A DNA stretch of 64,000 bases, from positions 804,001 through 868,000 of the forward strand of contig JAJEKV010000136.1 in the NCBI GenBank assembly GCA_021234155.1. Reading direction: 5' to 3'. Shown here in pieces: positions 35,930-43,987 of the stretch. Made by a program: the position numbers and the translations under genes. Position 1 is the stretch's first letter; each line of letters begins with the position of its first letter. The stretch comes from Isoetes taiwanensis. Lineage: Eukaryota > Streptophyta > Lycopodiopsida > Isoetales > Isoetaceae. The notes below the pieces were generated by a model, which saw only the letters and a program-made list of their open reading frames with translations, made no database searches and was not told where the DNA came from.

Positions 35930-36322
35930 CTAGAGGGCAGTGATAATTTTTTTCTGCTCCTCCAACATGATTGCCTGCCCCGCAACCACGTTCTCATACT
36001 CTGCAACCTTATCTTCCCGCTCATCGAGTTGAGCTTGGGCAGCCTCGCCCGCTTCGATTGCGGACCTAAGTCTCTCTTGGAGGTTAGATCTCGTGGCGCG
36101 CAATTCGCGGTCTATGGTAGCCCGCTGATTGTCGCGCACTAAAATCACCTCCCTATAGAAGGCGGCCTTGTCCTCTGCCGCAACCAGCTTGGCGACGTCT
36201 TCACCATTCTTTTCTTTCAGAAGGCGGATCCGTTCCTCCGCTTCAGCACGAATGTTCTTAATTTCCTTGACCCGAACTTGAGACAAGATCTCGGCAGGGA
36301 TGGAACTGGAGCTGGAGGCCAT
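35930..36322 (-). CDS. coiled-coil cargo protein (member B), intact
   Basis: 130 codons, MASSSSSIPAEILSQVR to QKKIITAL. After the Ser-rich start the protein is almost entirely charged coiled coil (EERIRLLKEKNGED, LQERLRSAIEAGEAAQAQL, EYENVVAGQAIMLEEQ). No membrane segment or enzyme motif. ATG chosen because MASSSSS is shared with its neighbours and a TATA box lies 90 bp upstream. Likely an oligomeric structural or DNA-binding-partner protein; function unknown. Confidence 0.7.
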   Translation of the reverse strand: MASSSSSIPAEILSQVRVKEIKNIRAEAEERIRLLKEKNGEDVAKLVAAEDKAAFYREVILVRDNQRATIDRELRATRSNLQERLRSAIEAGEAAQAQLDEREDKVAEYENVVAGQAIMLEEQKKIITAL

Positions 36323-36411
36323 TGAAAGTGATGGGAGAACAGGAGAGATGGCTGAGGGCGGATGTGGTAGAACAGGAGATGGCGGATAGGAGAAGACAAA
36401 GGCCTCCGATG

Positions 36412-36420
36412 TTTTATATA
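36412..36420 (-). promoter_or_regulatory. TATA box of coiled-coil member B
   Basis: TATATAAAA on the minus strand, 90 bp before ATG 36322. Confidence 0.55.
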
Positions 36421-36477
36421 GAAACTAGAGATACGTTGGAATCTATGGTTGCGAGTACCGATAAAGTTGTGTAATTA

Positions 36478-36540
36478 TCCTACGAGGCGAAATTATAGCA
36501 TGCAATTAGGCAACGGTAGCCTATATTCGCATCATGGGAT
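36478..36540. repeat. cargo palindrome P5 (degenerate)
   Basis: Arms TCCTACGAGGCGAAAT and ATTCGCATCATGGGAT keep the GCGAA/TTCGC core and overall length. Between member B and the next cassette. Confidence 0.6.
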
Positions 36541-36827
36541 CCGTCATATCCTAGCCGTACTGTATGCAGGCCGTACAAAAGACAGTGTTATTGTGGCAGC
36601 GCATGCCACGTCCTTGGCATGACGTTGTCAAACGCATGCCACGTATGTGAGTAGACGTTGTCATCCACATGCCACGTGCTTTGAGTGCTGGCGCTTGCCA
36701 AACCTAGATATGACTAATTCGCATTTACCTGCAAGATATCACATAATCTAGCTAGATATTTGTGTTACATATAGTTTTCTATTAATAAATTAGGAATTTG
36801 TACATACAACGAGGTGTACGTTATAGA
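36541..36827. other. intercassette spacer
   Basis: Contains three GCATGCCACGT or CATGCCACGT words near 36601, 36632 and 36668, a small local repeat. No coding. Confidence 0.5.
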
Positions 36828-36894
36828 GATCATACGACGCGAAATCCATTATTTGCTACCTAATTGCAAGCATCACATTTCGCGTCGTGTGATC
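36828..36894. repeat. cargo palindrome P6
   Basis: Arms GATCATACGACGCGAAAT and ATTTCGCGTCGTGTGATC. The centre (CCATTATTTGCTACC...) resembles that of P9, its counterpart in the duplicated cassette. Confidence 0.93.
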
Positions 36895-36982
36895 TTTCAA
36901 TAAAATAAAACAAGAGAACAGATAGAAGCAAAAAATAGAGAAAACTTTTCTTTGAAACAAAAAATATATAGATACAATGGCT

Positions 36983-37357
36983 AGGGATCTTCATGATCCT
37001 CTAGCTGATTTTGATGATCCTGTAGCTGAAGCCTAAAGCTGCATTCTCATTCTCCGCAGCTCGGAGCTTCTTCTCCATATCTTCTAATGCCTGCGAAATA
37101 TTGTGGGCAGTTAAAACTGCCTCGGCCCTACGGCTATTGGCCTCTCAGTACATGGTGAATATTGTCGCGAGCTCAATGTCTCGCTCATGCAGCAGCCCCC
37201 TCGTGAATTCTAATCTGTCGACCGCCTCGATCTTCTCGGCGACGAGACGGCTGCTTTCGTCGTGAATCTCCTTGAATCTCTTCATCACCACTGCAAGGGT
37301 GATGTCCACGGGCAGCTCTGGGCGCGGTCGCTTGCTAGAGGAAGATGAAGATGCCAT
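36983..37357 (-). pseudogene. coiled-coil cargo protein (member C, copy 1)
   Basis: MASSSSSSKRPRPELPVDI...VVMKRFKE starts at ATG 37357. It shares the Ser-rich start, a KRPR basic patch and the LPxDIxLxVxMKRxKE core with member A. A TGA at about 37145 interrupts a frame that clearly continues as coiled coil (EANSRRAEAVLTAHNISQAL, MEKKLRAAENENAAL). One base is missing near 37020 relative to copy 2. The original protein would have been roughly 125 residues. Confidence 0.65.
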
Positions 37358-37448
37358 CGGAGCAGAAGGCGGAAGGTGGAAGTAGAAGATGAGCAGAAGG
37401 CGGAAGGCGGAAGAGGATCGGAGGTCGAAGGCAAGATAGAAGGTCTTC

Positions 37449-37456
37449 TATTTATA
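37449..37456 (-). promoter_or_regulatory. TATA box of member C copy 1
   Basis: TATAAATA on the minus strand, 92-99 bp before ATG 37357 and 24 bp from palindrome P7. Confidence 0.6.
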
Positions 37457-37480
37457 ACATAGATTTCGTAGTAGCTTGAG

Positions 37481-37542
37481 TCACACGACGCGAAGGATGC
37501 CATCGGTCAGGAAAATGGACCGTTACTTCTCGCGTCATGTGA
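37481..37542. repeat. cargo palindrome P7
   Basis: Arms TCACACGACGCGAAG and CTTCTCGCGTCATGTGA. Sits just upstream of the TATA box of copy 1. Confidence 0.88.
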
Positions 37543-37589
37543 GGAAAAAGGACCGTTACTTCTTCTCGCATCTTTTCTTCCAGAGAAAT

Positions 37590-37654
37590 ATCACACGACG
37601 CGAAAGCTCGTGTTCGTTAGAAAATCAGACTGATGTATTTCGCGTGGTGTGAAT
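37590..37654. repeat. cargo palindrome P8
   Basis: Arms ATCACACGACGCGAAA and TTTCGCGTGGTGTGAAT. Its centre contains AAAATCAGACTGATGTA, repeated in P11. Confidence 0.92.
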
Positions 37655-37774
37655 AAATACAAATAAAATAATTTTTATTGATACTTTCTGTGATACAATC
37701 TATACATGAGTAATTTTACTGATACATAAGTAAAGATAGAACTTCTCATTGAAGCAAAGATAGAACGGCATGGA

Positions 37775-37841
37775 GATCACACGACGCGAAATCCATTGAT
37801 TGCTACCTAATTGCATGCAAGGCATTTTGCGTCGTGTGATC
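37775..37841. repeat. cargo palindrome P9
   Basis: Arms GATCACACGACGCGAAAT and ATTTTGCGTCGTGTGATC. Confidence 0.93.
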
Positions 37842-37942
37842 TTTTAACAAAACAGAACATACATTTGAACAAGAGAATAGATAGAAGCAAAAAATAGAGA
37901 AAACTTTTCTTTGAAGCAAAAAATAGATAGATACAACGGCTA

Positions 37943-38377
37943 GGGATCTTCATGATCCTCTAGCTGATTTTCATCATCGTCTAGCTGATTTTCATCATCG
38001 TCTAGCTGATTTTCATGGTCCTATAGCTGAAGCCGTAAGGCTGCGTTCTCATCCTCCGCAGCTCGGAGCTTCTTCTCCATATCTTCTAAGGCCTGCGAAA
38101 TCGTGGGCGTTTCAAGCTGCCTCCGCCCTCATGACTGGTAAGCCTCTTGATACATGGCGAATGTTTAGTGAGCTCAATGTCGCATCATGCTCATGCGGCG
38201 CCCTCGTGAAGGCCAATCACGCCGACCGCCTCCATATTTCGGCGACGAGGCGGCTGTTTTCATCGTGGATCTCCTTGAATCTCTTCATCACCACCGCAAG
38301 GGTGATGTCCCACGCGATTCGGGCTGGGGAGTGCTATCTTGGCGTGGTCGCTTGCTAGAGGAAGATGAAGATGCCAT
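37943..38377 (-). pseudogene. coiled-coil cargo protein (member C, copy 2)
   Basis: Second copy of the preceding gene. It opens MASSSSSSKRPRQDS at ATG 38377 and then loses the frame through several indels between 38100 and 38340. Near the C-terminus (about 37945-38060) it keeps AEDENAALRLQL and has a tripled 21-bp unit encoding ENQLDDD-type repeats where copy 1 has one. Non-functional as it stands. Confidence 0.65.
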
Positions 38378-38472
38378 CGAGCGGTAGAAGGCGGAAGGCT
38401 TAAAGCCGGAAGTAGAAGATGAGCGAAAGCGGGAAGGCGAAAGGCGTCGGAGGTCGGCCAAGATAGGTCTTC

Positions 38473-38480
38473 TATTTATA
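38473..38480 (-). promoter_or_regulatory. TATA box of member C copy 2
   Basis: TATAAATA on the minus strand, 96 bp before ATG 38377, matching copy 1 in sequence and position. Confidence 0.6.
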
Positions 38481-38503
38481 ACATAGATTTCGTAGTAGCT
38501 TGA

Positions 38504-38567
38504 GTCACACGGCCTTGAAGGATGCCGTAGGTCGGGGAAAATGGGCGTTGCTTTCGGCGTCGTGTGA
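38504..38567. repeat. cargo palindrome P10
   Basis: Arms GTCACACGGCCTTGAAG and CTTTCGGCGTCGTGTGA, degenerate left arm. Counterpart of P7. Confidence 0.75.
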
Positions 38568-38623
38568 GGAATAAATAAATTAATTGTTTTTTTCCAATAA
38601 TATTTCATTTCTCCGAGAGAAAT

Positions 38624-38688
38624 ATCACACGACGCGAAAACCTAGATATGACAGAAAATCAGACTGATGTATTTCGCGTGGTGTGAAT
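38624..38688. repeat. cargo palindrome P11
   Basis: Arms ATCACACGACGCGAAA and ATTTCGCGTGGTGTGAAT. Counterpart of P8. Confidence 0.92.
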
Positions 38689-38788
38689 AAACACAAATAA
38701 AATAATTTTTATTAATAATTTCGGTAATACAATCTATACATAAATAATTTTACCGATACAAGTTGGAAAATATATAACTTCCAATTTT

Positions 38789-39289
38789 TCAAGCTTCGTC
38801 GTCAATTTCATGCTCTTTCAATCCTCTGCCACACTGATCCAACAAGGCAATGACTTCCATGTTATCGACGCCAGCTTCCAACCTTGGGTGAGTCAAGCCA
38901 CCAACTAAAAAATTTAACATATTGCTCGCCCGCAGACCAGCTTGGTCGTCAAAATATTGTAACACAACATCCCGCCGAATTGCTATCAATCTTTCAGTGT
39001 TTGATGCCAATTGGGAATGGTTCCCGAACATGCATAATGCACGGATGTAATAGACAAACTCTGCACCTTTTGGACTGAAAGTTCTGCTGAAGACGATTAT
39101 CTCCCCATTAACGAATCTTGAGATATATTGTAACAATGTGGAGTCCTTCAATCTTTCATGTCCCCCGCGCGCATGTCGGCAAGAAAAATCATCTACTTCC
39201 CACAAATAAGAACCCTCAAGCTTATCTTCTTCACATTTCTCCTCATCCATGAGGCTTATGCTGCCTCGATTGACTGAAGGGCCTGCCAA
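38789..39289 (-). CDS. hypothetical cargo protein downstream of the acidic frame
   Basis: 166 codons ending HEIDDEA. Contains CEEDKLEGSYLWEVDDF and an alpha-helical middle (FVYYIRALCMFG, TERLIAIRRDVVLQYF, NMLNFLVGG). No domain recognised. It overlaps the end of the acidic frame (39256-39966) by 34 bp in another frame, so it is either a separate gene starting near MAGPSVNRG or MDEEK, or the C-terminal part of the same protein after a frameshift or an unrecognised intron. Confidence 0.5.
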   Translation of the reverse strand: MAGPSVNRGSISLMDEEKCEEDKLEGSYLWEVDDFSCRHARGGHERLKDSTLLQYISRFVNGEIIVFSRTFSPKGAEFVYYIRALCMFGNHSQLASNTERLIAIRRDVVLQYFDDQAGLRASNMLNFLVGGLTHPRLEAGVDNMEVIALLDQCGRGLKEHEIDDEA

Positions 39290-40199
39290 ACCTGTGGATC
39301 CTGTTGGCAGCTTTGCAGGAGACGCTGGAATTCTTTTTCCGTTGGCAGATTCGCCTCCTCTTGAGCAAATCGAGACTCCAGCCTCTCATAGGCTTCTTTA
39401 AGCTTTATAGCATTGCCGGTATAAGAAGACACTTCAAACATCTCTTTGTCCAATTCCTCTTCAAAATCTAGGCCTAGGTTTACCCATTCGGCCAAGGTAC
39501 TGATAAGCTCGTCTTCCCTAGCACACATTTGTAACAAAGACGGGTTCCTCAGTATATCACTTAGCAATAAGTATTCTTTGCCTTCCACCAAAATTGGCGT
39601 TATGTCCGACAACGTCTTTTCATCCTCATCCTCATCCTCATCCTCATCCTCATCACCTTCAGAATCATCTTCCTCCTCTGGTTCACCCAAGGCCAGTGCG
39701 TCGATGCCAAAACTCCTACATTCTTGCTCTTCTTGTTGTAGATCTATCTCCATTTCTATGTCATAGTCAGCATCATCACACATAACTGACCCCCCTTGGC
39801 TTAAAGATTTCATTGTTTCCAGTGTATCTTCGGTTTGGCCGAGCAGAATGCAATAACTAGCGAATGCAAATGGCAAAGAGAAATAACTTACCTTCTTAAG
39901 TACAAGGACGCAGCCAGGAGGAGCCTGCTGCGCAGCATTCTTGAAAAATGTCTTCGCTGCTTGCAAATGGGAAGCCGCTTCCTAATCCACGAGCCAGGGA
40001 CATCTGCAAAGGACGTGCGCTGAGACCAAGCAGTCCGGCTGAAAGCTAAAGCAACCTCGCGATAGCATCCAAGCTCGCTACTGTTTGCCATAATGTCCAA
40101 CTCCTTGCAATAGAACGGATAAATCGCAGTCAGCGCAACTTCCTCGTTGTTATGTGGGGCAGATGCATACCATTCCAGGAACATCACATAACAATCCAT
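39256..40199 (-). CDS. acidic cargo protein, probably spliced or frameshifted
   Basis: ATG 40199 opens a helical sequence (MDCYVMFLEWYASAPHNNEE). Near 39,975 the frame changes to EAASHLQAAKTFFKNAAQQA, so one shift is needed. After VLVLKK a strong donor GTAAGT occurs (39894-39889); a possible acceptor is CTAG near 39855. The rest has a long acidic run (EEEDDSEGDEDEDED..., about 39615-39680) and charged helices (ERLESRFAQEEANL). Acidic tracts like this are common in histone- or chromatin-binding proteins, but no chaperone domain was recognised. It lies beside the histone-like gene in the same element. Confidence 0.5.
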
Positions 40200-40326
40200 G
40201 GCGAAGCAGACGACGAAACCAAGAAGATGTTTAGGAGCGGTAAGGCGCTGTCACTTCTGAACTCAAGTAGCCGTTGTCGATTGTGAAAGGGGACACAGCC
40301 GTTGTGGGGAGATTTGTCCGTACATT

Positions 40327-40346
40327 TTAGGATTAGGGTTAGGGTT
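40327..40346. promoter_or_regulatory. telomere-like TTAGGG run
   Basis: TTAGGATTAGGGTTAGGGTT immediately precedes palindrome P12. It could be a telo-box-type element for the gene at 40199; position is the only support. Confidence 0.35.
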
Positions 40347-40415
40347 GGATCACACGACGCGAAAACTACTATGTGCAAAAAAAAAGCACAATGCTTGCTG
40401 CACGTCGTGTGATCC
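40347..40415. repeat. cargo palindrome P12
   Basis: Arms GGATCACACGACGCGAAAA and GCACGTCGTGTGATCC. The centre has an A-run. It lies between the histone-like gene and the acidic gene. Confidence 0.88.
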
Positions 40416-40547
40416 TCACGTATAACATTAAAAAAAAAATACAAAGTGCGAACCTAGGATTCTAAGAAAGAAATGGACTAAGAGATTAAGCTTATAAAGC
40501 CATTACATTAAAGAATATTATACATATGAAAAAAACACAAAGGCACT

Positions 40548-41369
40548 TCAAGGCCTTTTTTGGTCTTTCTTCTTGTTGTATTCAGCCATAAACTTTTGAC
40601 CATAGTACTCGGGATCCCTTATGCGTAAGACCAGACGCATGTCCTTGGGCATGACAATCACCCGCTTGGCATGTATTGCTGCAAACTGCGAGTCCTCGAA
40701 CAGACCGACACCAACTGCTTTCGAAGCCATTTGAAGAGCATTTAAGGCAGTTGCTTGAATTCTGTAACTGGTATGATGTATCGCACCACACTCTTACAGA
40801 ATCTCTTTCACGAGCCTGGCAAATGGGAGACGCGGAATGACCATCTCAGTGCTCTTCTGATACTTCTTAATCTCGCGAAGCGCTTTAATGCCAGGCTTCG
40901 TCTTCCGCTTCCGGCCACTACCTGCACCCACCCCAGCATTTGCAGGCTGTTGCTCGGCCGACTCTTCCGGCCGTCTCCTCACATTTCTGGTCGCCTTCCC
41001 CTTTCTGGCGTTGGGCCTCCTCCTTTGATTTGAAAGTCCTGGCGCATCCACAGGAGGAGCAGGAGGAGCAGGAAGAGCAAGAGGCCGCTGCCCAATAATT
41101 AATCCGGCGTCATATTCTGCTCGCCGATCTCTCACATTTTCATCCTCCGTCTCCGAACCGGAGTGCACCTCCCTACTTACTCCCGAGCTGCTTCTCCCAC
41201 CGTCTGTCATGCGGATATCTTTTCCGGGTCTTCTGTTAGGCATGGTCGGAGGAGGAGAATCTCTATCAGAGACTTCAGATTCAGATGTGGATGAAGGAGG
41301 CGGACTAATGTAATCACCTGGCCTTACACCACCTGGATGGATCCTTGCGGTTTGCTTAGTTCTTGCCAT
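40548..41369 (-). pseudogene. divergent histone H3 (CenH3-like) with very long tail
   Basis: The frame starts MARTKQTAR, identical to the first residues of plant histone H3, but Lys9 is replaced (ARIHPGG). A novel tail of about 150 residues follows, rich in Ser/Pro/Arg. The histone fold begins near residue 160: [28 protein letters not shown], then [29 protein letters not shown] (H3 has VGLFEDTNLCAIHAKRV) and [12 protein letters not shown], with an extra basic C-terminus. Loop 1 is longer than in canonical H3, as in CenH3. One in-frame TAA (40794-40796) falls in helix 1/loop 1. A 36-nt GT-AG interval (40762-40797) would remove it in frame, but the shortest intron seen elsewhere here is 63 bp. 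Either recently damaged or unusually spliced. Confidence 0.8.
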
Positions 41370-41490
41370 GGCTTCTCAGCGGATGACGCTTTATACTACG
41401 AACACTGACAAAAATAGACAACTGGCAAGAGATAAATAGTAAAAAATAGAAGTTAAAGTTAAATATGATGGTAACTTTTTTAAATACTTG

Positions 41491-41550
41491 TACGGAACCC
41501 TAAAAAAATATCGGACAAAATACGGAACCCTAAAAAAACATCGGACAAAA
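41491..41550. repeat. two exact-length 30-bp tandem units
   Basis: TACGGAACCCTAAAAAAATA and TCGGACAAAA, repeated once with a single difference, upstream of the histone-like gene in the place where other cassettes have a palindrome. Confidence 0.85.
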
Positions 41551-41579
41551 ACACAAATAAAAAACCGAGATTCAAAGTG

Positions 41580-42260
41580 CTAGGTGATAGACAATTTCTT
41601 GTTGATCGCGAACTCACTAAACTTTACATTTCCCTCTTGCCTGTAACCAACCCTAATGCCATCAATGAAATAATGGAAGTCGTTAGCAATCTCCTGTGTC
41701 TCCATTAGCACTCTTAGCTCTGATAATGGCCATTCGATTTCCATGGTGGCTGTATAAATGACTTCCTCCCCTCGCCATACTCGAATATCTACCGCGACGG
41801 AATTATGCATTATGGTCTTCAAGCGGCTCCCAAAAAGTTTATGCGACCTCTCTTTTTTGTTTCCTTCGTTCTAGTTGACAATTAGCATTATAAATATTGT
41901 TTTGGAAGAAAGTATCGAACTTAAAGGAGGACTTAACTTCACATAACACTCTGTTAGTTGATTTGGATGATTCGTGGAATCGAACATCCCAGTCGGAACC
42001 AAAAATAAGCCATCCACAAAATCGGCCGGGGGAGAAAGCACATTATATGTCTTGGAGCTTTTGAACTTCTGCGCCATCTAGAATATGTTAGCAAATACCT
42101 CAAACGGTGTGAATATTTTGAAACTCATCCTCACGCCTCCGTTTTCAGACATTCCCGCTTGCACCTCGTCAGCCAGGCATTTCTTCATTGCAATTACATT
42201 GTTCTCATTAGTGCGTAGCTTACAAAGTTCACTTAAAGGGGACAATTCAACCGGCCTCAA
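41580..42260 (-). pseudogene. unknown cargo protein, interrupted
   Basis: The frame 42260-42078 (ENNVIAMKKCLADEVQAGM, FKIFTPFEVFANIF) is followed directly and in frame, after a TAG, by MAQKFKSSKTYNVLSPPADF to about 41,900. A second shift leads to the frame ending SEFAINKKLSIT at 41580, which contains VAVDIRVWRGEEVIYTATMEIEWPL and a beta-rich pattern. The N-terminal start is not clear. No domain recognised. Confidence 0.5.
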
Positions 42261-42499
42261 GCTCGGTTTCGACCTTTACGTTGTAATCATGTCAAAGTAA
42301 AAACCGGATGCCTATGCCCCACAAGGTCACCGCATCCATACCTTAGAAAAGGACAATTCCGATGTCTATGTGATACCACGACAAGTACACTACTAATGCT
42401 TTTCGGTAGGAACGACATCCACGACGTCGATAAACATAAACCCGCACAATAAATTTGTTTGTAAACGCGTGTCAACGAAAAGAAATGAAAAGATAAGGA

Positions 42500-42566
42500 G
42501 ATCCACGACGCCAAACCGTCTCTACGCTGATTAAGTAGGCGGACAGCGGCTTGGCGTCGTGTGATC
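42500..42566. repeat. cargo palindrome P13
   Basis: Arms GATCCACGACGCCAAA and TTGGCGTCGTGTGATC: the GCCAAA/TTGGC change is compensated on both sides, so pairing is preserved. It starts 11 bp after the stop of the BAH-like gene. Confidence 0.9.
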
Positions 42567-42577
42567 GATTAAGGTGG

Positions 42578-42886
42578 TTACCATTTGCGGGCAATTTTGG
42601 GAATTTGTTTTTTGGTGGAGATTAGCTCTTTGGCCATATCGGAAGGGGTATATGCATGTCGTATTGTTATACTTTCCACTTTCCGGCCGCTAGAATTCAA
42701 CTTGAACTCTTTTATCCTACCTATCCAATGTGTCCGCACGTCTGATCGCCTTCGTTGCTTAACTCTATGCTTGCCCCTCGTTGATGGCAGCATACTCACC
42801 CACGAACCTATTGACACAAAACCTCCCACTTCTTCACCTTGGGAGTTCTGTAAATGAGGCAAGAACACAGAAATTATAGGAGACAT
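42578..42886 (-). CDS. BAH-like cargo protein
   Basis: 102 codons, MSPIISVFLPHLQNSQGEE to IPKIARKW. The middle resembles the first half of a BAH domain: GGFVSIGSWVSML (family xxGDxVxL), a basic loop (GKHRVKQRRRSDVR), HWIGRIKEF (family yIaRIxei), and SITIRHAYTPSDMAKE (family vxVrWFYRPeDT). BAH domains bind nucleosomes or modified histone tails. The protein is shorter than a full BAH domain. Recognition is by eye and only moderately sure; the association with a histone-like gene in the same element is suggestive. Confidence 0.5.
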   Translation of the reverse strand: MSPIISVFLPHLQNSQGEEVGGFVSIGSWVSMLPSTRGKHRVKQRRRSDVRTHWIGRIKEFKLNSSGRKVESITIRHAYTPSDMAKELISTKKQIPKIARKW

Positions 42887-43230
42887 GGATTGCAGATGAG
42901 GAGTGAAGGCGGAGAGGATGCACGTAGTGGCGCCGGAGTGATAGTACAGAAGTTTGGCGCCAAAATTTGACAGGGGAGTTGGTGACGCTGACAGTAGGCG
43001 GTCAAAGTCACCATTATTTTGGGCGGCGAAGCGACTCCCAAAAAATACGGGCCATTAAAATGGTTGCAACAAAAGCGCAGGCATCCCCTATGAAAATACG
43101 CCATGTGGATGCCAAGTAAGCCTGCTCATCCTTCTACCTGGCAACTAATACTGACTTTCGTAAAAAAGGCGCAAACCTGATTGGTCGTGGCGAATCTGAC
43201 GTGGAAATCTTTAACCCTTGCAAGATATGA

Positions 43231-43260
43231 GCCATTTTGAGACCCCAAATCCGCCCTAAT
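43231..43260 (-). repeat. right terminal inverted repeat
   Basis: GCCATTTTGAGACCCCAAAT followed by CCGCCCTAAT, exact inverse of 31501-31530. Confidence 0.9.
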
Positions 43261-43980
43261 GCTTCTCAGGCTTGCGGTAGGGGTTGAATCGTATATAGGC
43301 TAACACATGCATGCATCTATGAGGATAGTAGTTTGTTGAGCTCTTTGAGGTAAAGGTAGGCAATTATTTCTATAAAAGCTATGTTCGATATGCTTACAGT
43401 GCAAAGTAGTATTTGAGAAGTTGTACTACATGTGCAAGTTCTAAAGATCATATTGTGCCATGCAATTTGCATCTAATGGGACGCTACATACGACGTTCAA
43501 TAGCCAGTGTCAAATGTACTTATTTATCTGTTTGATTGCTAATAAATATTCTAGGCCGCCGCTTCGACTTCTGAAGCTTGATGCTGGTCATGTGAGGCAG
43601 ATTTTCCAAAGGATTTGGTTAGAAACACAACTTATACATCGAATGCGGCGTCGATGGCACCACACTATTTAAAATACAAGTGGCTTTTTGAAAAACCTGA
43701 AAATATCAATTGGAAAAATTAGAACAAAAACAAAACCCTTAAAACTTTTAAGAACCCTTTGACCCAATGCAACCGTCACCAAAACAAACAAAACTACAAA
43801 ACACTAAAGATGGACTTCCCAAAAGAGCAATTTTCCATAAAAACATCCATAAACTTTCTAATCATGTGCTCACGATGTGGAAGATCTAGTCAAATTTGTA
43901 ACATAAGGGAACTCGAAAACCTCTCACTGCCTAGCCAAGCCACGTGGAAATCAAATTGATCAGGTCATTTAAATTGGATA
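43261..43980. other. no gene recognised
   Basis: AT-rich flank between the transposon and the foldback array. Confidence 0.45.
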
Positions 43981-43987
43981 ATCACAT

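Larger units (their letters stand above)
36828..38760. repeat. tandem duplication of one cargo cassette
   Basis: About 36828-37735 and 37775-38760 are diverged copies of the same block: palindrome, coiled-coil gene (minus), TATA box, palindrome, palindrome, then an AT-rich tail with AATAAAATAATTTTTATT. Palindromes P6/P9, P7/P10 and P8/P11 correspond pairwise, including their centres, which are otherwise unrelated between palindromes. Confidence 0.88.
31505..43256. mobile_element. 11.75-kb DNA transposon with TIRs, transposase and cargo cassettes
   Basis: Both ends carry the same inverted sequence. The left end reads ATTAGGGCGGATTTGGGG onward (31501-31530) and the right end is its exact reverse complement over 30 bp (43231-43260). 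If the outer TA is the target duplication, the element is 31505-43256. Inside are a transposase-like gene on the plus strand near the left end, at least eight cargo coding regions mostly on the minus strand, and thirteen recognisable intergenic palindromes of 63-69 bp. Base composition and repeat content differ from the flanks, and the palindrome arms were not seen elsewhere in the window. Frameshifts in transposase and cargo suggest this copy is no longer active. Family assignment is open. Confidence 0.85.

Noticed and set aside
39446-39785. Ser-rich plus-strand frames
   Set aside because: They are the antisense shadow of the Asp/Glu tract (GATGAG repeats) in the minus-strand acidic cargo gene.
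32090-42566. CRISPR array as explanation of the regular palindromes
   Set aside because: Spacing is hundreds of bases with genes between, arms are inverted rather than direct repeats, and the context is eukaryotic.
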